Shown: positions 38,161 to 47,635, counted from the stretch's first letter. The stretch is DNA of 64,000 bases from an uncultured Finegoldia sp. (GCF_947252345.1 NZ_CAMXVC010000003.1:15001-79000), one strand, 5' to 3'. Program-made: numbers and translations. The notes: generated by a model from the letters alone, not told the origin.

Positions 38161-38608
38161 GAATCCTCCTGAAAAAACTCTGCAACAAATCCAAACATTC
38201 ATCCTGCATAATGCTTTCAACTTCTATCTTGTGATTGAGCCCTTCGTAATTGTTAAGTGACATTAACGACCCGCAAGCCCCTCTTTTTTTATCATAAGAG
38301 CCAAATACTATCCTGGAAATTCTACTGTAAACCAACGCCCCCGTGCACATCACGCAAGGCTCCAACGTCACATACATCGTGCAACCATCTAATCTGAAAT
38401 TTTTAATCACCTGGGATGCTTCGTTTATAGCTTTGATTTCCGCATGCATCAATGCGTTATTATCTTTTTCAACACTGTTGTAAGCTTTTGCAATAATTTT
38501 TTTATTTTTTACAATGACACATCCAACGGGAACTTCGTTCAAATCATATGCAATTTTTGCCTGATTGATTGCCTCAATCATAAATTTTTCGTCGTCAATA
38601 CTTTTCAT
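38138..38608 (-). CDS. tadA: tRNA-specific adenosine deaminase (TadA)
   Basis: The 156-residue cytidine-deaminase-fold enzyme has the zinc site HAEIKA and PCVMCTGA with the catalytic Glu in HAE. It deaminates A34 to inosine in tRNA-Arg(ACG). I use the ATG at 38608 (MKSIDDEKF), which has GAAAGGTG upstream and a TATAAT at 38631-38636. The longer frame to 38674 would start upstream of that promoter. It is co-transcribed with the radical SAM gene. Confidence 0.95.
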   Translation of the reverse strand: MKSIDDEKFMIEAINQAKIAYDLNEVPVGCVIVKNKKIIAKAYNSVEKDNNALMHAEIKAINEASQVIKNFRLDGCTMYVTLEPCVMCTGALVYSRISRIVFGSYDKKRGACGSLMSLNNYEGLNHKIEVESIMQDECLDLLQSFFRRIREENKDK

Positions 38609-38630
38609 AAACAAAACACCTTTCTCTAAA

Positions 38631-38659
38631 ATTATATCAAAAATCATCAATTTATTTAA
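38631..38659 (-). promoter_or_regulatory. Promoter for tadA
   Basis: On the minus strand an extended -10, TGA followed by TATAAT (38631-38636), is preceded at 17 bp by a weak TTAAAT (38654-38659). It lies back to back with the prs promoter. Confidence 0.6.
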
Positions 38660-38661
38660 AT

Positions 38662-38690
38662 TTGAACGCGCCATTTTTTTGTGATATTCT
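38662..38690 (+). promoter_or_regulatory. Promoter for the PRPP-synthetase-like gene
   Basis: TTGAAC (38662-38667), a 17-bp spacer ending in TGA and TATTCT (38685-38690) lie about 31 nt before the ATG. Confidence 0.65.
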
Positions 38691-38721
38691 TTATATATAA
38701 AGTGATATTCAAGGAGGACTT

Positions 38722-39828
38722 ATGTCAGAATCAAAATTTGAAGAGTTTCCATACGGAGAACTAGGAATTATAGCTATGAAAAACATTGAAGGTTTGGCAA
38801 AAGAAGTTGATGAACTTTTAATGAAAAAAAACGGTGCAACAAGAAGTTATTTATTGAAAATAACTGAATCGAGATTCAGCAATGGTGAAGGTAAAGTTAC
38901 AATCGACGAATCTGTAAGAGGTCGAGATGTTCTTATAATATCAGACGTCGGAAATTACGGAATGAAATACAATATGTTTGGCGAACAAACCATAATAAGT
39001 CCAGATGAACATTTCCAAGACATAAAAAGAGTTATCTCAGCAATAAACGGAAAAGCTTCCCGTATCAATGTTATGATGCCTCTTTTGTATTCGTCACGTC
39101 AACACAGACGTAAATCGAGAGAATCCCTAGACTGTGCTATGGCACTTCAAGAATTAGAATCGATGGGAGTAGATGGAATCTACACATTTGACGTTCATGA
39201 CCCTAACGTACAAAACGCCATTCCACTAATGACATTTGAAAACATTTATCCAACAGCTGAAATAGTAACTAAATTCTTGGAAAACGAAAAAATCACTTCT
39301 GAAGAATTAGACAAAAAAGGATTGATAATAATCTCTCCAGACACAGGAGCTATGGATAGAGCAATCTACTATTCAAACATTTTGAAACAAGATATCGGTC
39401 TTTTCTACAAAAGACGTGACTACACAAAAGTAGTTAACGGAAAAAATCCAATAATAGAACACAAATACATCGGACGCGAAGTCGAAGGCAAAGACATCCT
39501 AATAGTAGATGATATGATTGCATCTGGTGGTTCTGTAATTGACATAGCAAAACAATTAAAAGAACAAAAAGCAAACAGAATTTTCTGTGCAGTAAGTTTT
39601 GCGTTGTTCACTGAAGGGGCTTCAAAGTTTGACCAAATGCACAAAGAAGGATACATAGATGCGGTATATTCTACAAACCTAACTTATGTACCTGATGACA
39701 TCAAAAACAAAGACTGGTTCCACGCAGTTGATATGAGCGAACTTATGAGCGAGTTTATTCACCACATCAACAGAGAAGAATCTATTTCTATATTATTGGA
39801 TAAAACAAGGGGAATTAACATTTTATAA
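38722..39828 (+). CDS. prs: Ribose-phosphate pyrophosphokinase-like protein, long form
   Basis: The 368-residue protein has two phosphoribosyltransferase-like halves, SSRQHRRKSRESLDCAMALQ in the first and the PRPP-binding loop ILIVDDMIASGGSV in the second. Both match PRPP synthetase, which makes PRPP from ribose 5-phosphate and ATP. It is about 50 residues longer than the usual bacterial Prs, with an N-terminal extension (YGELGIIAMKN) and a C-terminal tail. It may be the divergent PRPP-synthetase class seen in clostridia and not the housekeeping enzyme. The SD is AAGGAGG. Confidence 0.85.
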   Translation: MSESKFEEFPYGELGIIAMKNIEGLAKEVDELLMKKNGATRSYLLKITESRFSNGEGKVTIDESVRGRDVLIISDVGNYGMKYNMFGEQTIISPDEHFQDIKRVISAINGKASRINVMMPLLYSSRQHRRKSRESLDCAMALQELESMGVDGIYTFDVHDPNVQNAIPLMTFENIYPTAEIVTKFLENEKITSEELDKKGLIIISPDTGAMDRAIYYSNILKQDIGLFYKRRDYTKVVNGKNPIIEHKYIGREVEGKDILIVDDMIASGGSVIDIAKQLKEQKANRIFCAVSFALFTEGASKFDQMHKEGYIDAVYSTNLTYVPDDIKNKDWFHAVDMSELMSEFIHHINREESISILLDKTRGINIL

Positions 39829-39849
39829 GTTTTTTAAAAGGAGAATTTT

Positions 39850-40926
39850 ATGAAATCAACTCACGGAGCAAATCTTTTTGAGATTCAAAAAAAATACGGT
39901 TTTAGTATTGATGACATAAAAGATTTTAGTTCAAACGTCAATCCATTGGGTCCAAGCCCAAAAGCAATGAAAAAGCTTACTCAAAATTTGAACAAAGTCG
40001 GAGTGTATCCTGACCCAAACTACGATGATTTACTTTCATCAATCGAAAAATACACTCATATTTCCAGAGACAACATAATACTAACATCTGGAACTACTAA
40101 TTTGATTTCATCATTCATATCCTTGATAAATCCTAAAAATGCACTAATATTTAACCCAAGTTACTCAGAATACGAAAACGAACTAAAAAAAATAAACGCA
40201 AATATAATCTCTTATGATTTGAACAAAAACGATGATTTTTCGATAAATTCAGAAAAATTAATCAATTTAATTAAAGAAAACAATGTGGAACTAGTTGTGC
40301 TCACAAATCCTAATAACCCAACTGGATTCGCACTCAACAACAGAGAAATAGAGCGTATAATAAATTCGTGTGATTGTTATTTTATGATTGATGAAACTTA
40401 CGTTGAATTTTCAGATGTCTCCACTTATTCCTCTATAGAATTGACTAAAAAATTTGACAATTTGTTGGTTCTGCGCTCCACATCAAAGTTTTTTGCCGCA
40501 GCGGGAATTAGGCTTGGGTATGGAATAATCGGCAACAAAAACCTATATGATGAGATTACAAAAAACACAAATTTGTGGAATATAAATATATTTGCGGAAA
40601 TTCTCGGAACAGAGATGTTCACCGATACGACCTATCACAAAAAAGTGTTCGAATATATCAATAAAGAAAAAAACAAAATGATCTCTTATTTGAGTAAAAT
40701 TGATTGTTTGAAAGTTTACCCATCAGAATCTAATTTTGTATTAGTGGAAATTTTGGACAAAAAAATTACAGCTCACGAATTAAGGGAGAAATTAATCCCT
40801 TATACACTAATTATAAGAGACTGTAGTTCTTTTAATAATTTGAACGAATATTTCTTCAGATTTTGTATCTTAGATGAAAAATCAAACGACAAATTACTGG
40901 AAATTATTCAACAAATTCTGAAATAA
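39850..40926 (+). CDS. PLP-dependent aminotransferase (HisC/CobD-like)
   Basis: The 358-residue class I/II aminotransferase has the cofactor lysine at 213 in STSKFFAAAGIRLGYG, TNPNNPTG and MIDETYVEF. The opening HGANLF...DFSSNVNPLGPSP resembles CobD L-threonine-phosphate decarboxylases, while the core could equally be a histidinol-phosphate aminotransferase. No cobalamin or histidine genes are nearby, so the substrate is open. It follows the prs-like gene by 21 nt with SD AAAAGGAG, and ends at a strong terminator. Confidence 0.82.
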   Translation: MKSTHGANLFEIQKKYGFSIDDIKDFSSNVNPLGPSPKAMKKLTQNLNKVGVYPDPNYDDLLSSIEKYTHISRDNIILTSGTTNLISSFISLINPKNALIFNPSYSEYENELKKINANIISYDLNKNDDFSINSEKLINLIKENNVELVVLTNPNNPTGFALNNREIERIINSCDCYFMIDETYVEFSDVSTYSSIELTKKFDNLLVLRSTSKFFAAAGIRLGYGIIGNKNLYDEITKNTNLWNINIFAEILGTEMFTDTTYHKKVFEYINKEKNKMISYLSKIDCLKVYPSESNFVLVEILDKKITAHELREKLIPYTLIIRDCSSFNNLNEYFFRFCILDEKSNDKLLEIIQQILK

Positions 40927-40937
40927 ATACTGAAATA

Positions 40938-40973
40938 TTAAAATCCCAGATTTTTTAAATCTGGGATTTTTTG
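40938..40973. terminator. Bidirectional terminator between aminotransferase and fdhA
   Basis: A long perfect stem AAAATCCCAGATTT/AAATCTGGGATTTT with a 3-nt loop is followed by TT on the + strand. The A run on the left also provides a T tract for the minus-strand formate dehydrogenase transcript. Confidence 0.88.
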
Positions 40974-40981
40974 ATGTGTGT

Positions 40982-43759
40982 TTATATTACTTTTTTATCC
41001 TTTTCAGAAACGAGATTTACCATATTGACGAACCTTTGAATTTTATGTTCATTGTCTGGATGTAAATCAACTTTTTCTACACGAATAGCACATACTTTGT
41101 ACTCGCCAGTTCCTGTTATTGGATCGAAATGGTCTGATGTCAATTCATTTACTGGAGATTCTCTGTAATGGAATGTCATAAATAGCATATTAGGTAAAAC
41201 TTTATCTGTGACAACAACACGAGTTACAACACTTCCTCTTCTCGATGTGACTCTTACTGTGTCCAAATCTTTTACGCCCAATCTTTCTGCATCGACCGGA
41301 TTAATTTCTGCAAGTTCGTAAGGACTTACATCTTCCAAATCTTTTGAATATCTTGTAGTGATATTGTAGTGATATAACATTCTTCCTGTGCTCAATAACA
41401 TTGGATATTCTTCGCATGGCAATTCTTCAGATGGTCTATAATCTATTTCCATCATTTGACCTTTGCCTCTAGCAAAAATTCCCTTGTGAAGATATTTCGT
41501 ACCAGGATGAGAAGTTGTAGGACATGGCCATTGTAATCCAGTTTTGTCGATTCTTTCGTAAGTCATTCCTCTGTAACTTGGCATAGTTACTCTCATTTCT
41601 TCAAAAACATCTTCGCTTGTATCGTAATCAAAGTTTACGTTAGGATTGATAATCTTGGACACATCGCACAAAATTGACCAGTCATTTCTAGCTTGTCCAG
41701 GAGCTTCTACAGCTTTTCTAACTCTTTGGACTCTTCTTTCTGTGTTAGTGAACGTTCCATCTTTTTCCGCATAGCAAGTTGCTGGGAATACAACGTCAGC
41801 CAATTTTGCCGTGTCAGAAAGGAATATATCCTGTGCTACCAATAATTCCAAATTGTTCAACGCTTTCTTTACGTGATTTGCGTCTGGATCTGACAAAACA
41901 GGATCTTCACCCATAATATACATTGCTTTCAAATTCCCCTTAACTGCTTGATTAAACATTTCTGGAATTTGATATCCTAAATTTGGACTCAATGGTGTTT
42001 TCCATACGCTTTCGAAAAACTCACGAGCTTTTGGGTCTGTAACTTTTGCGTAAGCCGGATATGTGTTTGGCAAAGCTCCCAAGTCACAAGAACCTTGTAC
42101 GTTGTTTTGACCTCTTATAGGATTTATTCCTCCTGATTCAATTCCAACGTGACCTGTTAACATTCCCAAATTTGCTAAACTCATTACATTTTCTGTACCA
42201 TGAGTGTGCTCAGTGATGCCTAGCGTGTAGAATATACCAGCTTTTGTAGTTGTAGCATACATCAAAGCAGCTTTTCTGATTAATTCCTTGTCTACTCCTG
42301 TAACTTTTTCAGCATCTTCCAAATTGTATTTCATTACAGTTTTTTTCAAACCTTCAAAGTTTTCTACACGAGCTTCAATATAATCTTTCGCTTCTAATCC
42401 TTCTTCAATGATAACTTTCATCATCGCATTCAACAAAAATACGTCAGTACCAGGATTTAATCTCAACCAAATATCTGCTTCTTCTGCTAAATCAGTTCTT
42501 CTTGGATCTACAACAATTAGCTTAGTTCCATTTTTGACTGCTTGCTTCATCTTATTACCAATAATAGGATGAGCAACTGTTGTGTTTGAACCAATGACAA
42601 ATAACAATTCTGCACTCAGAATTTCTTCGATAGAGTTTGTCATGGCTCCACTTCCTAGTGTAGCTGCAAGACCTGCAACTGTTGGAGCGTGTCAGGTTCT
42701 CGCACAGTGATCGACATTGTTCGTGCCAATCGCCGCTCTCATCATTTTTTGGAACACAAAGTTGTCTTCGTTCGTACACCTTGCAGAACTCAAACCGGCA
42801 ATAGCATCTGGACCGTATTTCAACTTGATTTCTCTCAATTTATTTCCAACATATCCTATTGCTTCATTCCATGAGCACTCAACCAATTCACCATTTTTTC
42901 TTATCAACGGTGAAGTCAATCTTTCATCTGAGTGAATCATATCCGTGTGAAAACGACCTTTAATGCAAAGTGAATTTTGATTTACATAACCATCACATGG
43001 TTCGACCCCTTGCACTTTTCCATTTTTTACAACCAAATTAAATTGGCAACCAGTACCACAGAATGGGCAAGTTGTTCTCACTTTCTTAACTTCCCATGGT
43101 CTTGAATTTTTAAGTTGTTTGTTGATAAGAGCACCTGTTGGACATACGCTTATACATTGACCACACATACGACAATTGTCTTTTGTCAAAGGCAAATCAA
43201 AAGCTGTTGAAATGTAAGACTCAAATCCTCTGTTTTTAAAATCAATAGTATGCGTGCATTGTACCTCTTCGCAAACTCTTACGCATTTCCCGCACAATAT
43301 ACACTTATTTTGGTCTCTAAATATTAAAGGATTACTGTCATCAATTTCGTGATTTTGTACCGCAATGTCATAATTTCCATATTTTCCTAAAACTTCAGGA
43401 TTTTTAACTCCATATCTGTAGCACAAATCTTGTAATCTACAACTTCCAACTTTTGGACAAGTCAAACAATCTTTTGGGTGATTCATCATCAAAAGTTTCA
43501 GAATGTTTTGTCTTGTTTTTACTAATCTATCGGTTTCTGTCTTTACGACCATACCATCTTTTACCATTGTAGAACATGATGTTTGAAGCTTTCTTGAACC
43601 TTCAATTTCTACAAGACACATTCTACAACCGCCAAATTCACTTAGGTATTTGTCATGGCATAGCGTCGGGATATCTATCCCAACTTTATTCGCCGCTTGT
43701 AATACAGTGGTATTTTCTTCAACCTGAATATCAATACCATCAATATTTATATTTAACAT
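40982..43759 (-). CDS. fdhA: Formate dehydrogenase catalytic subunit, selenoprotein (UGA = Sec356)
   Basis: One 925-residue gene is interrupted by an in-frame TGA at 42692-42694, which I read as selenocysteine. The reading continues in frame on both sides. The local context CARTU-HAPTVAG matches the Sec site of formate dehydrogenases, with His357 and Arg549 (in PIRGQNNVQG) completing the active site. A SECIS hairpin begins 11 nt after the UGA. Domains in order: 2Fe-2S (1-80), His-Cys3 4Fe-4S (about 80-118), two 4Fe-4S motifs (about 140-205), 4Fe-4S plus Mo/W-bis-MGD domains (from about 220), and C-terminal MGD-binding domain (about 810-925). The N-terminal Fe-S array is that of NuoG, typical of NAD-linked or bifurcating enzymes. 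It is the last gene of the operon, with SD GTAGGTG. Confidence 0.95.
42662..42680 (-). promoter_or_regulatory. Bacterial SECIS element of fdhA
   Basis: On the minus strand a 7-bp hairpin AGTTGCA/TGCAGCT with loop GGTCT stands 11 nt after the TGA. The E. coli fdhF SECIS has the same spacing and the same GGTCT apex, the SelB contact. Confidence 0.93.
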
Positions 43760-43766
43760 AATTCAC

Positions 43767-44222
43767 CTACCAAACTTCGTTAAATCCTACGTTTAAGAAC
43801 ATTTCCTCTAATTCAGTTTTGTGTCTTTTCTCCATTTTTGACAATCCTTCAAAAATACCCTTTTCAGCCTCATCCAAACAAGAATTAGCTATGTCTGCGT
43901 ACATTTGCATAGCTTCTTCTTCTCTTTTAATCGCTAATTTTATAGCATCTGTAAAATTAATTTCAGTTGTCATTCTAGGGCGTTCGATTTCTTGTGATAA
44001 ATTGTAATCTTCACTGTCGTCGATTTTGATAGTGTTAGCTTTTGTTTGAAGGAATTTTTCCAAATAATCTTTGTGCTTTAATTCTTCGTTGCTAAGTCTC
44101 TCAAACAAACTTTTTGTTTGAGTATCTTGTGCCTTTTCTGCTGCAAGTTTGTAGAAAGTATATGAATCATCTTCTCTATTAACAGCTTCATCAATTATAG
44201 AAATCAATTGTTCTCTTTTCAT
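43767..44222 (-). CDS. Ferritin-like (rubrerythrin-type) diiron protein in formate dehydrogenase operon
   Basis: The 151-residue all-helical protein has two repeats of the ferritin-like pattern: Glu17 with EELKH (about 46-50) in the first half, and REEEAMQMYADIA with MEKRHKTEL in the second. These are E...ExxH diiron ligands as in rubrerythrin. It has no rubredoxin domain or CxxC motifs. It lies 10 nt downstream of the NuoG-like gene and 7 nt upstream of fdhA, tightly inside the operon. A role in oxygen protection or iron supply for the Fe-S-rich enzyme is inference from context. Confidence 0.85.
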   Translation of the reverse strand: MKREQLISIIDEAVNREDDSYTFYKLAAEKAQDTQTKSLFERLSNEELKHKDYLEKFLQTKANTIKIDDSEDYNLSQEIERPRMTTEINFTDAIKLAIKREEEAMQMYADIANSCLDEAEKGIFEGLSKMEKRHKTELEEMFLNVGFNEVW

Positions 44223-44232
44223 TTTATCTCTC

Positions 44233-45159
44233 CTATTTTCCCTTTATTTGTTCAAGTTTCTTCAATATTTTATTCATTCCCAAAACATCAGTCCAGCTTG
44301 ATTCAACAAACTCTCCGCCGATTTTCTTATAAGGAGTCTTTGGATTGTCAACATTCAATAATTCCGTTGTCAATCTACCCTTCAAACAAAGTGGTCTTCC
44401 ATTGTCAGGCTGAGATGCTCTAAGTGCAATATTTTTGCCATTTCTCTTTAGAACTTCAAACTCACAACCATATTCACACACTTTGCATTGTACTTTTTTA
44501 GTTTCTAATTCCCAATTTCTTCCCAAATTCATCGCTCTCTTGTCCATAAGAGCACCTACAGGACAAGCCACAACACATCTGTTGCAAGATATACAGTATG
44601 AAGATTCAAACGTGTCATTTACGTCTAAATTAATTCTAGTTTCATATCCTCTGTTCGAGAAGTTGAGAATTTTTCTATCGTCCATAACGCTACAAGTTCT
44701 GACGCATTTGCCACACAAAATACACTTGCTATCATCTCTAACAATGTACGGGGATGAATTATCAACGAGTTTTTCTCTCCTTGCTCCGTTATGTTCTCTA
44801 AATCTAACTCCGTATTCATAAGAATACTTTTGCAGTTGACATTCTCCTGATTTTTGACATGTCAAGCAATCATTCGGATGAGAATCCAATAGCAATTGAA
44901 GAATCCTCTGTCTGTGTTTGATTAATCTATCGGTTTTTGTATGAACAACCATATTGTCTTTTGCAAGCGTTGAACAAGCAGTCATTAGCTTCTTACTGCC
45001 TTCGATTTCAACTAGACAAAGCCTGCAAGCACTGACAACATCTAAATTCTTGTCATAACATAAATTTGGAATGTCAATTCCATTTTCTCTGGCCAATTCA
45101 ATTATAAATTTCGGCTTATCAGTATGAATAACTTTTCCATCAATAGTTACAGTAATCAT
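44233..45159 (-). CDS. NuoG-like iron-sulfur subunit of the formate dehydrogenase complex
   Basis: The 308-residue protein parallels the FdhA N terminus: a 2Fe-2S domain (CYDKNLDVVSACRLC), His-Cys3 cluster (HPNDCLTC...CQLQ), two 4Fe-4S motifs (CILCGKCVRTC and CISCNRCVVACP) and the start of a molybdopterin-type 4Fe-4S domain (CKVCEYGCEFEV...CLKGR). It stops after that point, with no Mo-cofactor domain. It thus resembles a partial FdhA used as an electron relay, comparable to the HylA/NuoG-like subunits of clostridial bifurcating complexes. The SD is TTAGGAG, and it follows the NuoF-like gene by 5 nt. Confidence 0.9.
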   Translation of the reverse strand: MITVTIDGKVIHTDKPKFIIELARENGIDIPNLCYDKNLDVVSACRLCLVEIEGSKKLMTACSTLAKDNMVVHTKTDRLIKHRQRILQLLLDSHPNDCLTCQKSGECQLQKYSYEYGVRFREHNGARREKLVDNSSPYIVRDDSKCILCGKCVRTCSVMDDRKILNFSNRGYETRINLDVNDTFESSYCISCNRCVVACPVGALMDKRAMNLGRNWELETKKVQCKVCEYGCEFEVLKRNGKNIALRASQPDNGRPLCLKGRLTTELLNVDNPKTPYKKIGGEFVESSWTDVLGMNKILKKLEQIKGK

Positions 45160-45164
45160 TTTAT

Positions 45165-47045
45165 CTATCTCCTAACTACTGCATGAACTGGACAAACAGA
45201 TTCACAATTACCACATTTTATACATTGAGATTTGTCTATAATATGTTGTTTTCTAACAGCTCCTTCAATACAATTTACCGGACAATTCTTTGCGCACTTT
45301 GTACAACCTATACATTTGTCAGTAATTTCATAAGAAAGAAGAGACTTACAAGCGTGAGCTGGACATTTTTTGTCATAGATATGAGCTTCATATTCATTTC
45401 TGAAATACTTCAATGTAGAAATAACAGGATTTGGAGCTGTTTGTCCAAGACCGCAAAGCGATGCACAAGTTATTGTGTCACATAAGTCTTCCAATGCTTC
45501 AATATCTCCATCTTCTCCGTTTCCGGAAGTTATTTTTTCCAATATTTCAAGCATTCTCTTAGTTCCCTCACGACACGGAACGCATTTACCACACGATTCA
45601 TCAACAGTAAACTCTAAGAAGAATCTCGCAATGTCAACCATACAATCATCTTCGTCCATTACAATCATTCCACCTGAACCCATGATTGAGCCTATTTCAC
45701 CAAGAGACTCAAAGTCAACTGGAGTGTCCAAATATTCTTCTGGAATACAGCCACCTGATGGACCACCTGTTTGAACAGCCTTGAATTTTTTGCCGCCTTT
45801 GATGCCTCCACCAATATCAAAAATTATTTCTCTTAAAGTTGAACCCATTGGTACTTCAACCAATCCAGTATTAACAACTTTACCACCTAATGCAAATACT
45901 TTTGTTCCCGGTGAACCTTTCGTACCGAAACTTGTAAACCAATCAGCTCCTCTATACATGATTGCTGGAACATTGGCAAAAGTTTCAACGTTGTTGATTA
46001 CAGTAGGTTTGCCCCACAATCCTTTTTCAGCAGTTCTGAAGATTTTAGTACGCGGCATTCCACGTCTACCTTCGATTGATTCCATCAACGCAGTACCCTC
46101 ACCACAAACAAATGCTCCTGAACCCAATCTCAATTCTATGTCAAACGAGAAGTCAGAGCCAAAAATATTATCTCCCAAAAGATTCATTTCTTTTGCTTGT
46201 TTGATAGCTATTCTAAGTCTTTTAACTGCGATAGGGTATTCTGCTCTTACGTAAATGAAACCTTGATTTGCGCCAATTGCTCTACCACAAATAGCCATTC
46301 CTTCCAATACAGAATGAGGGTCTCCTTCAAGGATAGCTCTGTCCATAAATGCTCCCGGGTCACCTTCGTCTGCATTACAAATAACGTATTTTTGATTGTT
46401 TTCAACTCTGTAAGCTGATTCCCATTTTCTTCCTGTAGGGAAACCTGCTCCACCACGACCTCTTAATCCAGATTTTTTCATTTCTTCAATTATTTCTTTT
46501 TGGTCTAAATCAAAAATGGCTTTATGTAATGCTTGATAACCATCCGCACCAATATATTCATTCAAAGATTCTAATTGAATTTTTTCTACATTTCTAAGAG
46601 CAATTTTGTATTGTTTGTCATAGAAATCAACTGAATTGTATTTTAAGATTTTTCCATCTTGTTTTGCATTTTCGTAAACGACATCCTCTGCAACTTCGTC
46701 ACCTACGATAGATTTGTCGACTATATTTTTAACATCAGATAATTTAACCCTCGTGTAGAAAATCCCTTCTGGATAGACAACAACATTTGGGCCAGTTTCG
46801 CAAAGTCCAATACAGCCAACCGGAACAACTACAACATTTTCTATTTTTTCTTCTTCAATGTACTTTTTAAATTCTTCCACTAAAGATTTTGCTCCCGTAG
46901 CTTCACAACCAGCTCCGCCACAAACAACTATCTGTTTTTCGTTTGGATTAGTATGCTCTACATAAATCTTGTCTTTAACAAGTTCACGCATTTTAATGTT
47001 TAGTGCATACTTATCTCTTATTTTATTAAGTTCTTGTATATTCAT
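45165..47045 (-). CDS. NuoF-like NADH-binding subunit (HymB/HylB type)
   Basis: The 626-residue flavoprotein has an N-terminal thioredoxin-like 2Fe-2S region (CGGAGCEAT...CIGLCETG), NADH/FMN sites (GLRGRGGAGFPTGRKWE and GAFVCGEGTALMESIEGRRG) and the 4Fe-4S site SCGKCVPCREG (about 470-490). Two C-terminal [4Fe-4S] ferredoxin-like motifs follow (CIGCTKCAKNCP and CIKCGNCESVCP). The extra C-terminal clusters are those of HydB/HymB proteins in electron-bifurcating hydrogenases and formate dehydrogenases. It would pass electrons between formate dehydrogenase and NAD, possibly with ferredoxin. Confidence 0.93.
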   Translation of the reverse strand: MNIQELNKIRDKYALNIKMRELVKDKIYVEHTNPNEKQIVVCGGAGCEATGAKSLVEEFKKYIEEEKIENVVVVPVGCIGLCETGPNVVVYPEGIFYTRVKLSDVKNIVDKSIVGDEVAEDVVYENAKQDGKILKYNSVDFYDKQYKIALRNVEKIQLESLNEYIGADGYQALHKAIFDLDQKEIIEEMKKSGLRGRGGAGFPTGRKWESAYRVENNQKYVICNADEGDPGAFMDRAILEGDPHSVLEGMAICGRAIGANQGFIYVRAEYPIAVKRLRIAIKQAKEMNLLGDNIFGSDFSFDIELRLGSGAFVCGEGTALMESIEGRRGMPRTKIFRTAEKGLWGKPTVINNVETFANVPAIMYRGADWFTSFGTKGSPGTKVFALGGKVVNTGLVEVPMGSTLREIIFDIGGGIKGGKKFKAVQTGGPSGGCIPEEYLDTPVDFESLGEIGSIMGSGGMIVMDEDDCMVDIARFFLEFTVDESCGKCVPCREGTKRMLEILEKITSGNGEDGDIEALEDLCDTITCASLCGLGQTAPNPVISTLKYFRNEYEAHIYDKKCPAHACKSLLSYEITDKCIGCTKCAKNCPVNCIEGAVRKQHIIDKSQCIKCGNCESVCPVHAVVRR

Positions 47046-47058
47046 AATAAACCCCTAA

Positions 47059-47544
47059 TTAATTATACTTTTCAATAATAGATTTTAGTTCTTTAACTTC
47101 TACCTTTCCATAAACATCTCCATTAATAACAATAACCGGAGCCAGTGCACACAATCCAACGCATCTGCAAGGTGAGATGGAAAATTTTTGGTCTTCTGTT
47201 GTGCTTCCTTCTGGAATGTTCAACAGTTCCTGTAGTTTTTCAGATACCTTTTGCGAGCCCTTTACATAACAAGCAGTCCCCTCACAAACTTGAATGTCGT
47301 ATTTACCTTTTGGAATCAATGAAAACTGTGCATAAAATGTTATAACACCATAAATTTCCGACAAAGGAATTTCTAATATTTTTGAAATAGTAGTAATGAT
47401 TTCCTTTGGCAAATATCCAAATTCATCCTGTGCATGTTGTAATACAGGCATTAAAGGACCTTTGATATCCTTCTTGCTTCTAACAAATTCACGAAATTCT
47501 TCGACTTGTGAAGCATGTTCTTTTAAGTCAAATGTAAAACTCAT
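47059..47544 (-). CDS. NuoE-like [2Fe-2S] subunit (HymA/HylC type)
   Basis: The 161-residue thioredoxin-like protein has the 2Fe-2S ligand pattern C-x4-C (CEGTACYVKG) and C-x3-C (CRCVGLCALAP). It pairs with the NuoF-like subunit and is the first gene of the formate dehydrogenase operon. The likely promoter is at 47607-47635, and the SD ATAGGAGG lies 6 nt before the ATG. Confidence 0.94.
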   Translation of the reverse strand: MSFTFDLKEHASQVEEFREFVRSKKDIKGPLMPVLQHAQDEFGYLPKEIITTISKILEIPLSEIYGVITFYAQFSLIPKGKYDIQVCEGTACYVKGSQKVSEKLQELLNIPEGSTTEDQKFSISPCRCVGLCALAPVIVINGDVYGKVEVKELKSIIEKYN

Positions 47545-47606
47545 ATACCCTCCTATAAAAATGTTTTCCTATAACGATATTATAAAATTTACTTTTTACA
47601 ATTTTT

Positions 47607-47635
47607 ATTATATCACTTATCTTACTTAAAGTAAA
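47607..47635 (-). promoter_or_regulatory. Promoter for the formate dehydrogenase operon with overlapping palindrome
   Basis: On the minus strand TTTACT (47630-47635), a 17-bp spacer ending in TGA and TATAAT (47607-47612) form an extended -10 promoter. The perfect inverted repeat TTACTT-A-AAGTAA at 47622-47634 covers the spacer and -35, a possible repressor site. Confidence 0.6.

Noticed and set aside
40982..43759. Two separate partial formate dehydrogenase genes or a pseudogene
   Set aside because: Both halves are in the same frame with only a UGA between them at the Sec position, and a SECIS hairpin, selB and selC are present.
47622..47634. Rex or Fur binding site at the palindrome
   Set aside because: The repeat is TTACTT-A-AAGTAA, which lacks the TTGTTAA halves of Rex and the GATAAT pattern of Fur.
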